7,266 nucleotides of DNA from Candidatus Eiseniibacteriota bacterium (GTDB taxonomy: Bacteria > JAFGKV01): positions 1 to 7,266 of the forward strand of contig JALOPK010000164.1 of the NCBI GenBank assembly GCA_025453925.1, in the 5' to 3' direction. Within the stretch, counting starts at the first letter, position 1, and each line of letters begins with the position of its first letter. Position numbers and translations under genes: made by a program. Below the pieces are notes generated by a model. The model was not told the origin of the DNA, did no database searches, and saw only the letters and a list, made by a program, of their open reading frames with translations. Shown here in pieces: positions 6,741 to 7,266 of this stretch.

Positions 6741-7160
6741 GTGGCGCGGTACTCGTTGCTGGCATATTGCGGTCTCTATTGCGGTGGGTGCAGATCATAT
6801 GAGGAGAACTCGGATGTTGGTTGCAGGGGCTGCAGAAACGAGCCTGCCTTAGTCGATGATTGCCCCACCAGGGCGTGCGCCATCCGCAAGGGGATACTGC
6901 ACTGCGGGGAATGTGACGCGTTCCCGTGCGCGATCCTCAACGGCTTCTACACGGATGGAATCGCTCATCACGCATTGGCCCACGATAACATCGAGCGCAT
7001 CCGGCATGTCGGAGCGGAGGAATGGGTGGTCCGGCAGGAAGGCGAACACGCGTGCCGGTGCGGGAAGAGACGGCTGTGGTTCGCCACGGAGTGTACGCAC
7101 CAGGGTAGCAAGCAGGGCGAAGCAGATTGCGCCGTCCCTTCCTCCGAAACCTCGTCTTGA
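6741..7160 (+). CDS. DUF3795-type cysteine-rich protein
   Basis: A 139-residue cytosolic protein with 14 cysteines. The N-terminal pattern YCGLYCGGC (Cys10, 14, 17), GCRGC (Cys28, 31), Cys41/Cys46 and HCGECDAFPC (Cys55, 58, 63) is characteristic of DUF3795, a family of unknown function thought to bind metal through its cysteine pairs. A C-terminal zinc-ribbon-like tail has CRCG (Cys105, 107), Cys118 and Cys130. The second knuckle reads CTHQG, where related proteins, as I recall them, have CxxCG, so it may be degenerate. GTG at 6741 is chosen for its ideal Shine-Dalgarno; ATG at 6723 would add MERRCR and has only a weak GGGGGAG ahead. The gene stands alone, divergent from the cyclase-like gene, and is followed by two hairpins. 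The family call is confident, the biochemical role unknown. Confidence 0.85.
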   Translation: MARYSLLAYCGLYCGGCRSYEENSDVGCRGCRNEPALVDDCPTRACAIRKGILHCGECDAFPCAILNGFYTDGIAHHALAHDNIERIRHVGAEEWVVRQEGEHACRCGKRRLWFATECTHQGSKQGEADCAVPSSETSS

Positions 7161-7164
7161 ATCT

Positions 7165-7181
7165 GGTGGAGCGACTCCACC
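7165..7181 (+). other. Short perfect hairpin just after the DUF3795 stop
   Basis: GGTGGAG (7165-7171) and CTCCACC (7175-7181) pair around the 3-nt loop CGA, 4 nt after the stop codon. It may form part of the 3'-end structure together with the stronger hairpin at 7207-7233. Confidence 0.35.
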
Positions 7182-7206
7182 GCGTGTGACACGTCGCAGG
7201 CTGACG

Positions 7207-7233
7207 TCACCGTCACCGAGCGGGTGACGGTGA
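7207..7233 (+). terminator. Perfect 11-bp hairpin, putative U-less terminator
   Basis: TCACCGTCACC (7207-7217) and GGTGACGGTGA (7223-7233) pair perfectly around a 5-nt loop GAGCG, 46 nt after the DUF3795 stop. No T-tract follows. Its geometry (11-bp stem, 5-nt loop) equals that of the hairpin at 898-924, suggesting a common transcription-ending or 3'-protecting element type. Confidence 0.5.
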
Positions 7234-7266
7234 ACTCGAAGCCGGATTGCATTCCTCATCGCAGCC

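Noticed and set aside
6791-6800. CAGATCATAT shared with 1970-1979 in the palindrome cluster
   Set aside because: Here it lies within conserved coding sequence of the DUF3795 gene (codons for Cys-Arg-Ser-Tyr), so the match is most likely chance.
6849-7259. Minus-strand frame opposite the DUF3795 gene
   Set aside because: The opposite strand encodes a recognisable Cys-rich family; this frame looks like its shadow.

Overview
The window is strongly GC-rich and holds four protein-coding genes, one cut by the left edge. No RNA gene, CRISPR array, insertion sequence or phage gene was recognised. A secreted beta-barrel protein ending in a C-terminal Phe points to a diderm (Gram-negative) bacterium. 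Strong Shine-Dalgarno motifs, U-less terminator-like hairpins and a giant cyclase/ATPase/TPR protein fit a high-GC environmental lineage. Placement in the FCB group or a neighbouring phylum (Gemmatimonadota, Eisenbacteria-like) is a guess from general resemblance, not a determination.

Layout. 1-927 (+): the 3' part of an SGNH/GDSL hydrolase, open to the window edge. It converges, with an 18-nt gap, on a minus-strand gene at 946-1566 for a small outer-membrane beta-barrel protein. A perfect 11-bp hairpin in the last codons of the hydrolase lies between them and could terminate both. 1567-2285: 719 nt without a convincing gene, containing a promoter candidate for the barrel gene and an isolated AT-rich cluster of interlocking palindromes around 1941-2003. 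2286-6290 (-): a 1334-residue protein with two class III nucleotide cyclase domains, a STAND/AAA-type NTPase and at least eleven TPR-like repeats with an exact 40-residue period. This is the domain order of soluble adenylyl cyclases (ADCY10 type). 6291-6740: a 450-nt divergent intergenic region. 6741-7160 (+): a Cys-rich DUF3795-type protein, followed by another 11-bp/5-nt hairpin at 7207-7233.

How the genes relate. No operon is visible: the two minus-strand genes are 719 nt apart and the two plus-strand genes are at opposite ends. The cyclase-like protein is probably a stand-alone signalling protein that would make a cyclic nucleotide under control of its NTPase/TPR half. Nothing next to it identifies a partner or output. 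I see no sign of a defence island or other new multigene system. The items most worth checking are the mosaic active site of the cyclase and the palindrome cluster upstream of the barrel gene.
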